Assembly: GCA_001931905.2 (NCBI GenBank)
Contig: MSJI02000168.1
Coordinates: 1-16,062 of the forward strand
DNA length: 16,062 bases
Reading direction: 5' to 3'
Origin: Cladosporium sp. IMV 00045
Lineage: Eukaryota > Ascomycota > Dothideomycetes > Cladosporiales > Cladosporiaceae
The position numbers were made by a program, and so were the translations under genes. The notes below the pieces were generated by a model. It was not told the DNA's origin. It made no database searches and saw only the letters and a list, made by a program, of their open reading frames with translations. This document shows, in pieces, positions 7,573 to 16,062 of the stretch. How positions within the stretch are numbered: the stretch's first letter is position 1; every line of letters begins with the position of its first letter.

Positions 7573-9133
7573 CGGCCCACAGCCAGCGTCAAGATCCTGG
7601 GGCTGATCGTGGATTCGCGACTGCGCTACCAAGAGCACACCGCGAGGGCTGCAACAAGGGGTTTACAGGCGGCCATGCCGCTGAAGCGGCTGCGAGGACT
7701 CTCGCCACCCGTGACGCGCAAGCTGTTCAAGGCCACTGTAGTACTGGTTGTCGACTACGCATCGTCCATATGGATGCACGCCAAAAGGTGCTGGAGTGCA
7801 GAGCGTGCTCAAACGAGTGCAGAGGATTGGCGGACAGGCGGTGACTGGATGCTTCTCACCGGTTGGCACGGCGGTATGTAGTAGAGGCGGAGGCCAAATT
7901 GGCCACTATAGAAGAACGACACCTACGTAAAGCACTGACGATGTGGGTGGACCTGCACAGCATGCCCGACACGCGTCTTCTCGTGCCGTTGATCAGGCGT
8001 CGGACGTACAAGAGTTTTGCATCGCCAATGCAGAAGATCGCCGAGGCTGCTCGAGGCGCACCTGTGGATGACCTGGAAACGACCCGACCCAACACCTCCG
8101 GCCCGTGGGACTTGCGACTCGACACAGTCGATAATGCGGATGACGGTGTACAGGCGGCGCACAGGCTCAAGAGACAGGAGGCATCCGTGTTTCCACCAGC
8201 GCTTCAGCCAGAAATCAGCGGGTCGGCATTGGTGGCACTATCGAGGGCATTGGTTGGGTGAACAATGACAACGAGCAATGCGAGTATGACAGGACGATAG
8301 GCACCAACACGCAGATTGATGCATACACGGCCGCGCTGGCTTAAATTGAGGTGGGGCTTGGTATGGTCGTTGATGCCGTCTATGCTTGGCCACTGTCGCC
8401 GCGAGCGCATGGCCGGACCATTCACCTGTTCACCAACAACCGCACCGCTCTGGCTACACTGCGGACTCTAGCAAGAAGATCCAGACAAGCGATCGTCAGT
8501 AAGATTCTAAGACATGTATGATATCTGACAGGGTTCAGTAACCGCGTGGCCCCGGCGAACCCAATCTTTGAACTGGGGCAAAAGGCGAAACAGCTAGCGC
8601 AGCGATCCACGGACGAGGGACGAGTAGCCGAAGACCCAGTTAAACTGTCCAAACGAACGGCACAAAACGCCCAAGAACGCCTGAGGAGAGCGACCTCGCA
8701 GGGGTCAACGATGTTCGGAGACTCCATACGCAGAATCGACGCTGCCTGGCTGGGCAATCACACTCGTTGCATGTACGACAACCTCAGTGAGAGACAAGCG
8801 ACCGTTTTCGCACGGCTCCGCACAGGCATGACACCACTGAACGGGTATCTACACAACATCAAAGCAACGGAAACGGATCTTCGCGATTGCGGCGAAACAG
8901 CGGAGTCAAGGGAGCATTTCATCTTTCACTGCGCCACGTGGATTGAACAGCGGAGAATCTTGGGCATATGGACAAGCGATGGCAATCTTTCGCGGTTACT
9001 TGGAGGCAAGTCGACCACGGATACCGATGACTGGAAAACGGACATGGATGCGGTGCGAGCTGTGATCAATTTCACGCTGGCGACCAAACGATTTGAACAC
9101 GACGCCGCCCAGCGAAGGCGAAAAAAGAGATAA
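7567..9133 (+). mobile_element. Tad1-like LINE (non-LTR retrotransposon), 5'-truncated and decayed
   Basis: Only the C-terminal part of ORF2 remains. It opens with the end of reverse transcriptase (SVKILGLIVDSRLRYQEH, then LRGLSPPVTRKLF and VVDYASSIWMHA). The frame shifts at about 7785 to VQRIGGQAVTG and again at about 7870 to VEAEAKLATIEERHLRKA. From 8222 one frame runs to the TAA at 9133 with two stops, at 8342 and 8519. It carries an RNase H remnant (VGIGGTIEGIGW, HLFTNNRTALATLR). The family's YTAEL glutamate is read as YTAAL, just before a stop. The C-terminal domain is fairly well kept: FARLRTGMTPLNGYLH, CGETAES, HFIFHCATW, and FTLATKRFEHDA. The usual first Cys of its zinc finger is replaced (DLRDCG). 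The element cannot move on its own. Loss of the 5' end is typical of incomplete target-primed reverse transcription. No poly-A tail or target duplication could be placed. Confidence 0.88.
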
Positions 9134-10039
9134 AATATCAACAGCGACCGGAGGACATTACCCTATAAAATCATCAACACCGCAATCACCCCACGCGCCC
9201 TCATGCATACGGCAGGCCCCGCTTCATCCGCTGAAGATAGGACGATGAACATTTGGAAACACAGCTTCAAGAGTAGTTCTATCTGCCAACCACTAACCAC
9301 GAGTATTCGAAGGAGAAAATCCACACTATTGCATAACCTAGAGTAATGGAGGATACAGTAACGTGCATAAAGTTTGATAGGTTTAGGCCACTGTGATGCA
9401 TGTAAATTATGTGACGTAGACAGTCCGTTGCCCTTTAGGTGCTTAGCGCCGGGTGGAATAAATTTTTCTCCCTCTCTCTCTCAGAGTGCGAATCACGTGA
9501 TGTGCTCCGCTGCTCTCAGGAGTACAGAGCATTTTGCGTACTACGCGTGTCTCCTTGGTATATGGGTTTGGAGTCAGCCTATAGCTCATAGAAGCCTCGT
9601 GCTTAATCTCAGTAACGAAGCTAGTGATTTGACACCCTTCTCCAAGTTACTTTACCTTCGATATCTCTCCACCTATCGTTCTTATCTGAGAAGCCTATCA
9701 CTTGGTCGACTTCCCGCCATTGGCTATCACCTTATCACCATTGCTTTTCGAGGGTCCTCGAAAGCAACTCTTCACCCGTTTGATCTTAGTGCAACCAATA
9801 TCGTCGGCTATATTACGTATATTGAGAGTGTCAGAAGCAGCCCGAGCGTTGTGAGCTAAATGTTATAGGTGATGAGAGCACATCCTATAATACTGAGAGG
9901 GACGGCTACGGGTGCTTGAGGGCAGCTGATTAAGAGCTTTCTAAGAAGCGCTTAAATACATCTATCAAGCATTCCATCCACTACAAAGGGACACCGTTTG
10001 TCATGATACGCACACTGACCAAATGGTCTATCAGCTACA
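9134..10039. other. gap without a supported gene
   Basis: This follows the LINE and may include its 3' untranslated region (first 50-100 bp). A 161-codon plus-strand frame at 9374-9859 has no motif and is rich in Ser, Leu and Tyr, so I take it as chance. Visible structures are a CT microsatellite at 9472-9482, the hairpin at 9741-9767 and a 7-bp inverted repeat at 9863-9869/9884-9890 (TTATAGG/CCTATAA). Confidence 0.5.
9741..9767. repeat. 12-bp hairpin with one bulged T
   Basis: TTGCTTTTCGAGG (9741-9753) faces CCTCGAAAGCAA (9756-9767) across a 2-base spacer. The arms pair over 12 bp with a single unpaired T in the left arm. A near-perfect cruciform of this size in non-coding DNA may be the centre of a small decayed inverted-repeat element. 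Confidence 0.65.
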
Positions 10040-11549
10040 TCACCAATACATGACCCTCATGTATCGTGTTAGATCGTCCTCCGGCGATATGCTTGTTCTT
10101 GTTCGCTGTCCGTCCCTGCAAGCTGATATGTCCGACCGTATGATAACTCCGACGTTCAATTCCTGTCTATTCGCCTTCTCTTTTTCCAAAAACTGCCGAA
10201 AGTCTTCGCTATAAAGTGCAAGAGCAAGAGGTACGGCGTCGTCGAACCCGGCATTTATGCGAAGTTGTTGAATTAGCTTTGACTGGGCTAATTGTGCAGA
10301 TTGCTGATCAACGTATAGAACAGCTGATAGCAAACTCGGGGACGTGAAAACAGACCAGGGCAATGCGCCAACTGAGTCGCCAGACACGCGCTGAGTTGCA
10401 TTGCAACCACCTCTATCTTTTTCAGGGTATGGAGAATCGTCCTTCCGAAAGGTATCTCCCCGTCCGCATAGTACCTCAGCCCCAAAAACTCTCGTTCCGG
10501 TCCTCTGGAAAGCCATGCAGATACCACAAAGTGCGGAGCCATTCCCCATAATGGCAATGACGGCATCAAGCTTCCCTACACGGCGACTTTGGAGGGTCGA
10601 GCTCGTCTCCAGTACAGATCTCACTTCTTCCTCGAGCTCCAGTGCGATCGTGCCGTACCCATGAATCATGTGAGCCTCATCATGAGACGGAAACGGGAAT
10701 GCTGTCATTTCGGCCAGAGCATCCTCAATGTGGCGGCTTCCATCTTTTCTCAACTCCACGACTATGCCGTTTGCCTGCAATTCTTCGACTTTGGTACGAT
10801 GCGTACTCACAGGCATCACAACGTACGTCGTAACACCGTATGCTTTCGCAACCACTGCAATCTCTCTCAGATAGTGATCTGGCCTAGAGTTAGTGCGTAA
10901 GCGCTAAAAGGTACGTAGATAGACAATACCTTGTGAGTCGATGCCATCGCTTGATGCAACAACACCGCGCTGTTGAAGCTTACCGATCCCATGTTTTTCG
11001 ATCAAGCACCCCATAGCGTTTGCGGCCCCTCGACGGTGACTATAGTAGTCGTGTTTGACAAATAAGCGAACGTCAGGCGGTACGATACGGTCTGGAATCC
11101 AGACTTGCGCTTTACCTTCGTTAGAACCGCCTGGGCAATGAACATATACATATCAAAGAATGGTCCCAACCTTGTCTCTCTGAAGCATCTGCAGCCTCCA
11201 TTGTCGAGTCGAGATTCAGCTTTGTCTTTTGCAAGTGTTGCTCGATTCGCTTCCGCGCAGTTCGGATAGATTGACGCAGGGGTGCATCTTGGGTAATTGA
11301 TGGGCATGGGCTCATTGTTTTGTGCGAGCAAGGTTTTTATGAAACCCCTAGTGTAGACTTCCGGCTGGGTTTGTGATCGTACGCCGAATGTGGTGTGCAG
11401 AGATAAACACATGCTCTCTGTTCAACTAGATTGTGATAGTGCCATGCTCCGTGGATGGTGCCAAGAGAAACTTTGACCGTTGCTCGGTCAGGCCCAATTA
11501 AACGTGAAAGTTCATCGACGATGGTATCGGGACGATCGATGTCGCTCAT
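10040..11549 (-). pseudogene. PLP-dependent fold-type II enzyme (threonine dehydratase/ammonia-lyase-like), broken
   Basis: Four exons are inferred: 11409-11549, 11171-11364, 10930-11130 and 10040-10883, with introns of 44, 40 and 46 nt. The last has CTAAC and TCTAG signals. Motifs in order: PEVYTRGFIKTLL, PLRQSIRTARKR, LFVKHDYY, RGAANAM, GVVASSDG, then AKAYGVTTYVVMP, HGYGTIALELEEEV, the glycine-rich IMGNGSALCG (PLP phosphate loop), VFGAEV and DDAVPLALALYSEDF. Two breaks are seen. Near 11279-11282 two bases appear lost (the TPLR motif is split between frames), and just after the last acceptor, near 10880, one base is missing, giving an immediate stop. The Ser-x-Lys PLP site expected before RGAANA is absent (YYSHRRGAANA), and the Gly-Asn-His motif reads DGID. 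Such enzymes deaminate Ser, Thr or diaminopropionate; this copy should be inactive. The substrate class is uncertain. The first exon has no match I know. A copia LTR ends about 80 bp upstream. Confidence 0.68.
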
Positions 11550-11606
11550 GCTTTGGAAATTTGGCCGAAGCTCAGCTCCCCCGGTCGGGACGTCGCGCGA
11601 TGTCGC

Positions 11607-11626
11607 ACGAGAGGGTGACCTCTCGT
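11607..11626. repeat. 8-bp hairpin abutting the copia LTR
   Basis: ACGAGAGG (11607-11614) and CCTCTCGT (11619-11626) are perfect reverse complements around a 4-base loop GTGA. It ends exactly where one candidate LTR boundary begins (11627) and lies between the LTR and the PLP gene's start codon at 11549. It may be host promoter sequence that served as target, or part of the LTR if the true edge lies further left. Confidence 0.6.
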
Positions 11627-11768
11627 TGATACGAATTTGTGGGTTGATTGATCGTTGTTCTAGTTTAGGCGCGCGGTCTGGTAGACCGGGCCTTTGTATC
11701 TAGTGTCTTGGCAAGCTAATCCTGCGATCTGCGACTTGGACTCCCAAAGTGCCTCGGCCTGCGACACA
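11627..11768 (-). repeat. 3' LTR of the copia element (outer edge uncertain)
   Basis: Directly after the polypurine run the minus strand reads TGTGTCGCAGG, a fitting LTR start (TG). A CA end is required: candidates are TATCA ending at 11627 (142 bp) or CCCACA ending at 11638 (131 bp). The LTR contains a perfect 6-bp inverted repeat with a 3-base loop at 11674-11688 (CGGTCT/AGACCG). Without the 5' LTR in the window the length cannot be confirmed by comparison, and the 5-bp target duplication cannot be checked. Confidence 0.6.
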
Positions 11769-11775
11769 CCCCCCC
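11769..11775 (-). other. polypurine tract (plus-strand DNA primer) of the copia element
   Basis: A run of seven G on the minus strand lies 5 bases after the polyprotein stop codon (11781-11783) and ends exactly at the TG that begins the LTR. This is the expected place and composition for the primer of second-strand synthesis in an LTR retrotransposon. Confidence 0.75.
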
Positions 11776-11780
11776 AGATT

Positions 11781-14700
11781 TCACTCTGCTTCAGATGACA
11801 TCTGTGTGTCTTGAGCATGTTCCTCTTCCGAGGCATAACCTGGATCAATCCGTGGTGAAAGATCAACCAGGCCTAACTGCTTGACAAAGTGATTGTGTTT
11901 TTCTGTGGAAAGGGCCTTCGTGAAACCATCTGCGGGCATATCTTTGGTCTGAATCCAGTCCACCGCGACTTTGCCATCTCTGTGGATTTGTCTGAGCCAC
12001 AGATTATGGATGTCGACATGCTTCAGCTTCGATGTCAGCTGAGGTCTCTCTTTCTGGATCAGGCCTACTGTCTGCTGGTTGTCACAGAGAATACTGGGTT
12101 GTTGCTCGGGATCGAACTGTATCTGCTCAAACAGCCTGTACAGACCCATTGCTTCCCTCGCTGTGTGCGACAGCGATAAGAGCTCTGCCTCAGTTGTTGA
12201 CGTGGTTACAGTCTTCTGTTTAGACGACTGCCACATAATCGGTCCACCGAACATCTTCATGAGGTAGCCCTGCGTGCTTCTACGAGTCTCGGGATCATCC
12301 GCGAACGATGCGTCGCTTGGCATCTGAAGTACTTCATCATCGCCTGTCTCTACTTCTGCTTTCACAGAGCCCAAGAACTCGATGGCATAGTACTTCGTGG
12401 TCTGGAGATATGAGAGGACTCGGTCTGCATATCGCAGGTGCTCCGGGGAAGGGTTCGTGGCGAACTGACTTAACTGGCTGGCTGCAAAGGAGACATCTGG
12501 TCTTGACACAACTGCGGCGTACAGAATCGAGCCTACCTTTTCTTGCATCTCTGTGATCTGCTGCAGGGTAGCCTGTCCTTCGAAAGGATTGGGGCGATAT
12601 GATGGCATGAGGGGTGTAGCAACCGTCCTCGAAGACTCATCTATATCGAATTTCCTGCAAAGTTTGTCAATATATCCATCTTGACATATCCAAAGCTTAT
12701 TTGCCTTGAGATCACGAAGGATCCTGATGTTGAGGAAAGACTTTGCTTCACCCAAATCCTTGATCCCGTATTTGCCGTTCAGAGTTGTTTTGAACTGTTC
12801 GATTTGGTGGATGCGCTCCTGTCGTGCAATGACGAGGAGATCATCCACGTATAGGAACAAAATGATTCCCGTGTCTTTGTTGATGAGTATGCATGGCTCA
12901 TCTCGGCAATGATGAAATCCCAGACGGTTGAGAAACGATACGAGCTCGTCGAACCATAATTTCGGCGACTTGCGCAATCCGTACAGTGCTTTCAACAGCT
13001 TCCAGCATTTTCCAGGCACTCCAAAACCTGGCGGGCAAGTGGTGTACACCTCATCGTCCATGTCTGCATTTGTGAAGGCATTCTTGAAGTCGATTTGATG
13101 ACAGAGAAGCCCAAATGCACTGACGAGTGCCATCAGTATGCGAAAACTGCGATATGCACCAGTTGCTGCATATATCTCATCGGTCATGTGGTCCTGAAGA
13201 TCGCCTCTGACGCAGATTCGTGCTTTATAGCGAGCGAGATACCCGGCGTCGTTGAGTCTGTAGGTGAAGACCCATTTGAGTGGTAGGACTTGCTTGTGAC
13301 TGGGATAGTCCACAAGTTCGAAGGTTGACTTCTCTTCGAGTGTCGCAATCTCAGAGTTTGCAGCATCCATGAAACCTTTCCTCTCTGGGTGGCGTTTCAG
13401 TTGGTGCCAGAAATCTGGTGGTGGGTCCAGATCCTTGTGATGAACACGTATTGAACGTGCAGAAGCGAAAGCATGGGCTGTCTGATGGCCAGCTCTAGCA
13501 CATTCGAGTCTCAGTGAATGGGCGTGCCGACGTGCCTGCTTTCGCGCTTTGCGTGGTGTTAGAGTTGACTGCAGGGCGTTTACTTCATGGAGGTTCGGCC
13601 CTTCGTCGGACGAGTTTGCCAATACGGTGCTTGCTTGACGAGGCTCGAGCGACACTGGAGTTGGATACGATTGTGTTCTTCTTCCGTGAGCTTGAGTTGC
13701 TTTTATACCAGCGTGCTCGGAAGTCGTGGGTGGCGGTAGCATCATGATCTGAGGCACTTCATACTGGACGAGATTGGGCTCTTCGACAGCTCTAGTGTCA
13801 TCTGCCGAGGGCCACATAGCCGTTTCTTCTTCATCCAAATCGATTTCGTTGATCATAATTGAGCTGGCATTTGCGGTCTCAGGTCGGTCAGTGTCAAGCC
13901 GTGGATCATACATGACTTTCTCGTCGACTTGTACGTCGCGAGACCTGACGACACGGTCGAGATGCGGTATCCAGACTTTGTGGATATTGGTAGCTTCTAG
14001 CTCCACGAGCCAACCTCTGACTGCTTTCTGTTGAAGTTTGGCTGTAGCTGGACGGTGTCGTGCGTTCTTGATGAGAACATAGGCCAAAGAACCAATGACC
14101 TTCAGATGTGAAAGATTGGGCTTTCTTCCATGCACCATTTGGAACGGTGTTTGCCACTCTTTTCGCTGTACTGGGATGCGATTCAGAAGACGCGTAGCGT
14201 GTGAGACGATGTATGGCCAGAGCCTGTGTGGCAACCTGCTCTGTATGCGAACCTTGCGTGCTATCGTCATGATCACCCCCCCAGAACGTTCAGCAAGACC
14301 GTTCTGATCTGGAGTGTCTGGTGGTGATGGATTGAACGTAATGCCTCTCATTGCAACAAGATCCTGCCATTTCTGTCCCAGGCCTGACTCTCCATCTGAA
14401 TGGATGTATCGTGTAGTGAAGCCCCAATTGTCATTTGTCAGTACAAGGAAATCTCGTGTTACAGAGACCAAGTTCTCTTGCGTCTTGAGAGGTAGATTGT
14501 AAGAGACGTGATATGCGGAGAAGTCACAGTAGAAGTGGACGACCCATGTGTCTTGGTTAAAGGCCTCTTGCATGTGGATGAGATCCAAATGAATTTTCTC
14601 GAAAGGATAGTTTCCTCTCCACGTTGGGATGCGCGAAACCTGCTGGTGGGCTTGCGCGAGTTGGCATTCAGGACAAAGCTCAGAGGTCCGCTCAAAGTCG

Positions 14701-14978
14701 CGAGTGCCCAGTGCTACTCCATCGACCACGTGAGGTACCTTCTCGAGAGCTTCTTTCCTGATGTGTCCCAGTCTCGCATGCCAGGTGTCCATCGTAGCCA
14801 CAGCTGTTGAGGGCGTCCGTGAACTTCTTGCTGTTGCAAAAGCCTGCGCCGTGGAGGTATTGTACGCTGACTCGAGAGTGAAATCTTCGAGAGGTGACTC
14901 TACCACTCTGAACGCGCCGTGCTTGGTGGCTCTGAATGCCTTCGTCCCATCGACATACTCCATCCAGCATGTTCTTGT
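11781..14978 (-). CDS. copia Pol: integrase, reverse transcriptase and RNase H
   Basis: The meaningful reading begins near 14978 and runs uninterrupted to TGA at 11781; the frame itself stays open upstream to 15323, but that part is out of register. Domains in order: pre-integrase zinc site WHARLGH with LCPEC (about 14783-14660); integrase core with Asp in HLDLIHM (about 14585), Asp in YIHSDGESG (about 14396) and Glu in NGLAERSGG (about 14291). A variable Ser/Pro/acidic linker follows. Reverse transcriptase has LKWVFTYRL, CHQIDFKNAF, LLKALYGLRKSPKLW and the catalytic YVDD at 12840-12851. RNase H has DASFADDPETRRS, TTSTTEAELLSLS and LCDNQQTVGL, ending with KHVDIHNLWLR. All these key residues are present, so the enzymatic part appears undamaged. 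In copia elements it is made as one polyprotein with Gag and protease; here the one-base frameshift near 14960-14975 separates it from them. Confidence 0.9.
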   Translation of the reverse strand, partial: TRTCWMEYVDGTKAFRATKHGAFRVVESPLEDFTLESAYNTSTAQAFATARSSRTPSTAVATMDTWHARLGHIRKEALEKVPHVVDGVALGTRDFERTSELCPECQLAQAHQQVSRIPTWRGNYPFEKIHLDLIHMQEAFNQDTWVVHFYCDFSAYHVSYNLPLKTQENLVSVTRDFLVLTNDNWGFTTRYIHSDGESGLGQKWQDLVAMRGITFNPSPPDTPDQNGLAERSGGVIMTIARKVRIQSRLPHRLWPYIVSHATRLLNRIPVQRKEWQTPFQMVHGRKPNLSHLKVIGSLAYVLIKNARHRPATAKLQQKAVRGWLVELEATNIHKVWIPHLDRVVRSRDVQVDEKVMYDPRLDTDRPETANASSIMINEIDLDEEETAMWPSADDTRAVEEPNLVQYEVPQIMMLPPPTTSEHAGIKATQAHGRRTQSYPTPVSLEPRQASTVLANSSDEGPNLHEVNALQSTLTPRKARKQARRHAHSLRLECARAGHQTAHAFASARSIRVHHKDLDPPPDFWHQLKRHPERKGFMDAANSEIATLEEKSTFELVDYPSHKQVLPLKWVFTYRLNDAGYLARYKARICVRGDLQDHMTDEIYAATGAYRSFRILMALVSAFGLLCHQIDFKNAFTNADMDDEVYTTCPPGFGVPGKCWKLLKALYGLRKSPKLWFDELVSFLNRLGFHHCRDEPCILINKDTGIILFLYVDDLLVIARQERIHQIEQFKTTLNGKYGIKDLGEAKSFLNIRILRDLKANKLWICQDGYIDKLCRKFDIDESSRTVATPLMPSYRPNPFEGQATLQQITEMQEKVGSILYAAVVSRPDVSFAASQLSQFATNPSPEHLRYADRVLSYLQTTKYYAIEFLGSVKAEVETGDDEVLQMPSDASFADDPETRRSTQGYLMKMFGGPIMWQSSKQKTVTTSTTEAELLSLSHTAREAMGLYRLFEQIQFDPEQQPSILCDNQQTVGLIQKERPQLTSKLKHVDIHNLWLRQIHRDGKVAVDWIQTKDMPADGFTKALSTEKHNHFVKQLGLVDLSPRIDPGYASEEEHAQDTQMSSEAE

Positions 14979-16062
14979 ATTGAAGAACAAAGCCCTGCTT
15001 CTCGAGAGAATCTGTGTTGATGACGTTGAGATGGAATCCTGGAACATATGCGACATTTTCAAGATTAACGAGGCTCGGACCTTGAGGAGTGTGGACATGA
15101 ACAGAAACCTTCCCGATCCCTTGGATGTGTGTGTCTGTATTGCCAAACCGTATCGTTTCGTTGTATAGCGGTTCGTAGTCGATAAATCGAGACAGGTCAT
15201 TACAGACATGGGTGTCCGCACAATTGTCAAGTCGAAAGTGATCGTCTTGCTTGTCTGCTGATATTGTGCTTGACACGAATCGTGAAGTTGCATACGCGGC
15301 TCTTGATGTTGTCGACGTCGCATTCACGTTCGACATTCTCTGATCAGCAACCCGTTCACTACTACCCTTGGCCGTGTCTGCTGGCCAGAATTTTGGTAGA
15401 GCAATCTTGTTCCTGTCAAAGTTCTTCTTGATCTTTTCTTGAAGGCGTTTGCTTCCGTTGACTGCGGCGATGACCTTGGACTGTATCTGAACTATCGGTG
15501 TCCAAGTCGCCGGTGCTCTCGAAGGGTTGAGATAGTAGCAGTCTGCGTATCGATGGGCCATACCACAGGCGCAGTCACGAAGGGTTGAAGGCTCATTCGT
15601 CAAGGTCGGAGTCGAACCGGCCCTGGTCTTGCGTTTCTTCTCTCGCGGCTTGGGATCTTCGTCGCCTGATGATGCAGCGTCTACGTCCACGACTGGTTTA
15701 CCCTGGAGGGTGGCATGTGCTGCTCTGCCTCGACTGGGCTTGTCGTTCGTGGGTGCCATAGTTCTGAACTGCTTGATACAGAAGCCTATACTTATTCTCT
15801 TGTCCGAAAGAGCTGGGCTTAGTGCGCAGAAAGATCTCAACGTCCTGGTGATTCTGTTCTGTGCCTTTTGTATGATTGTGACAGAAGCGTCGTTTTCCAT
15901 GTCCTCTGCATCAGTGTCACCAGGGTCGACCGTTATGACAGCACCGATACTGGCATGGTTTGGATGAATCTCATTGAGAGCCGTGACGATCGCGATCGAG
16001 ATCGCCGACATGGCATTTCCCATATCTTTGATCAGAGTCGTGTCGCTCTCGACTTGTGCTTC
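14960..16062 (-). CDS. copia Gag C-terminal part and protease (partial, ends in frameshift)
   Basis: The frame is open from the right edge, so Gag starts outside the window; the ATG at 16023 is probably internal. A hydrophobic helical stretch and a linker with SSGDEDPKPREKKRK precede a zinc knuckle CACGMAHRYADC at about 15541-15576. Its spacing, C-x-C-x3-H-x4-C, is one position shorter in each of the first two gaps than the retroviral C-x2-C-x4-H-x4-C; I believe this form is usual in fungal copia Gags. The protease has LDNCADTHVCN at about 15203-15235, a variant of the Asp-Ser/Thr-Gly site with Cys-Ala after Asp-Asn. It is followed by GIGKVSVHV and VAYVPGFHLNVI. The protease reading stays sensible to about 14970, where one base seems lost and integrase continues in another frame. 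In the original frame the reading continues without meaning to 14692. A programmed shift is unlikely at this place. Confidence 0.85.

Larger units (their letters stand above)
11627..16062 (-). mobile_element. Ty1/copia LTR retrotransposon, 3' portion (5' end outside window)
   Basis: On the minus strand the order is gag end, protease, integrase, reverse transcriptase, RNase H, stop, polypurine tract and LTR. Integrase before reverse transcriptase is the copia order, opposite to gypsy. The 5' LTR, primer-binding site and most of gag lie past the right edge. All visible catalytic domains are preserved and only one frameshift is seen, so this is a much younger insertion than the LINE at 7567-9133. 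It transposes by a cytoplasmic particle and inserts a DNA copy in the nucleus. Left edge 11627 is the outermost likely LTR end, not a proven one. Confidence 0.9.

Noticed and set aside
7110..7844. 244-codon open frame on the plus strand
   Set aside because: Only about 7287-7572 reads like protein in this frame. The rest is LINE sequence whose true reading is in another frame, so the full frame is not one gene.
7856..8170. minus-strand frames opposite the LINE
   Set aside because: They are the reverse of recognisable LINE coding sequence.
9374..9859. 161-codon open frame on the plus strand
   Set aside because: No motif, domain or conserved-looking block; Ser/Leu/Tyr-rich composition fits chance translation of non-coding DNA.
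14692..14960. C-terminal tail of the Gag-protease frame past the frameshift
   Set aside because: The sense reading here is integrase N-terminal sequence in another frame; the tail is an out-of-frame artefact.
1..16062. CRISPR array, tRNA, rRNA or bacterial operon signals
   Set aside because: No spaced direct repeats, no tRNA T-arm-like cloverleaf and no Shine-Dalgarno-led gene series; introns and element types indicate a fungus.

Overview
The window looks like a repeat-rich, accessory stretch of a filamentous ascomycete genome, probably Pezizomycotina and perhaps Dothideomycetes. The signs are short introns (40-75 nt) with GT...CTAAY...AG signals, one fungal-type host gene carrying a domain of unknown function, and three classes of fungal transposable element. 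The class assignment is inference from remembered family resemblance; no search was run.

Layout. 3-638 (+) is the coiled-coil C-terminal end of a pogo/Fot1-type DDE transposase cut by the window edge, followed by a hairpin and a cluster of AGATCAC motifs. About 1498-2542 (+) is a decayed OrsD/DUF3505-type zinc-finger gene with stops and at least two single-base frameshifts. 2990-3958 (-) is an apparently intact host gene with a Pro/Gln/Tyr-rich N-terminus and a conserved fungal C-terminal domain (DUF8032-like). 3959-5796 holds its upstream region and no convincing gene. 5797-7044 (+) is a three-exon, apparently intact SAM-dependent methyltransferase of the METTL21/Methyltransf_16 type.

7287-7572 (+) is a fragment of an unrecognised but protein-like sequence that runs directly into a 5'-truncated, decayed Tad1-like LINE (about 7567-9133). 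9134-10039 has no supported gene. 10040-11549 (-) is a four-exon PLP-dependent fold-type II (threonine dehydratase-like) gene that seems dead: two frameshifts, no recognisable Ser-x-Lys site, and an altered Gly-Asn-His motif. From about 11627 to the right edge lies the 3' portion of a Ty1/copia element on the minus strand (gag knuckle, protease, integrase, reverse transcriptase, RNase H, polypurine tract, 3' LTR). It is intact except for one frameshift between protease and integrase. Its LTR ends about 80 bp upstream of the start codon of the broken PLP gene.

The genes do not form a pathway or an operon. The picture is of two plausible live host genes (DUF8032-like and methyltransferase) among decaying genes and mobile elements. 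I found no convincing new defence or biosynthetic system. The most useful leads are the LTR beside the dead PLP gene, the host-LINE chimera, and the set of hairpins and repeats in the gaps.
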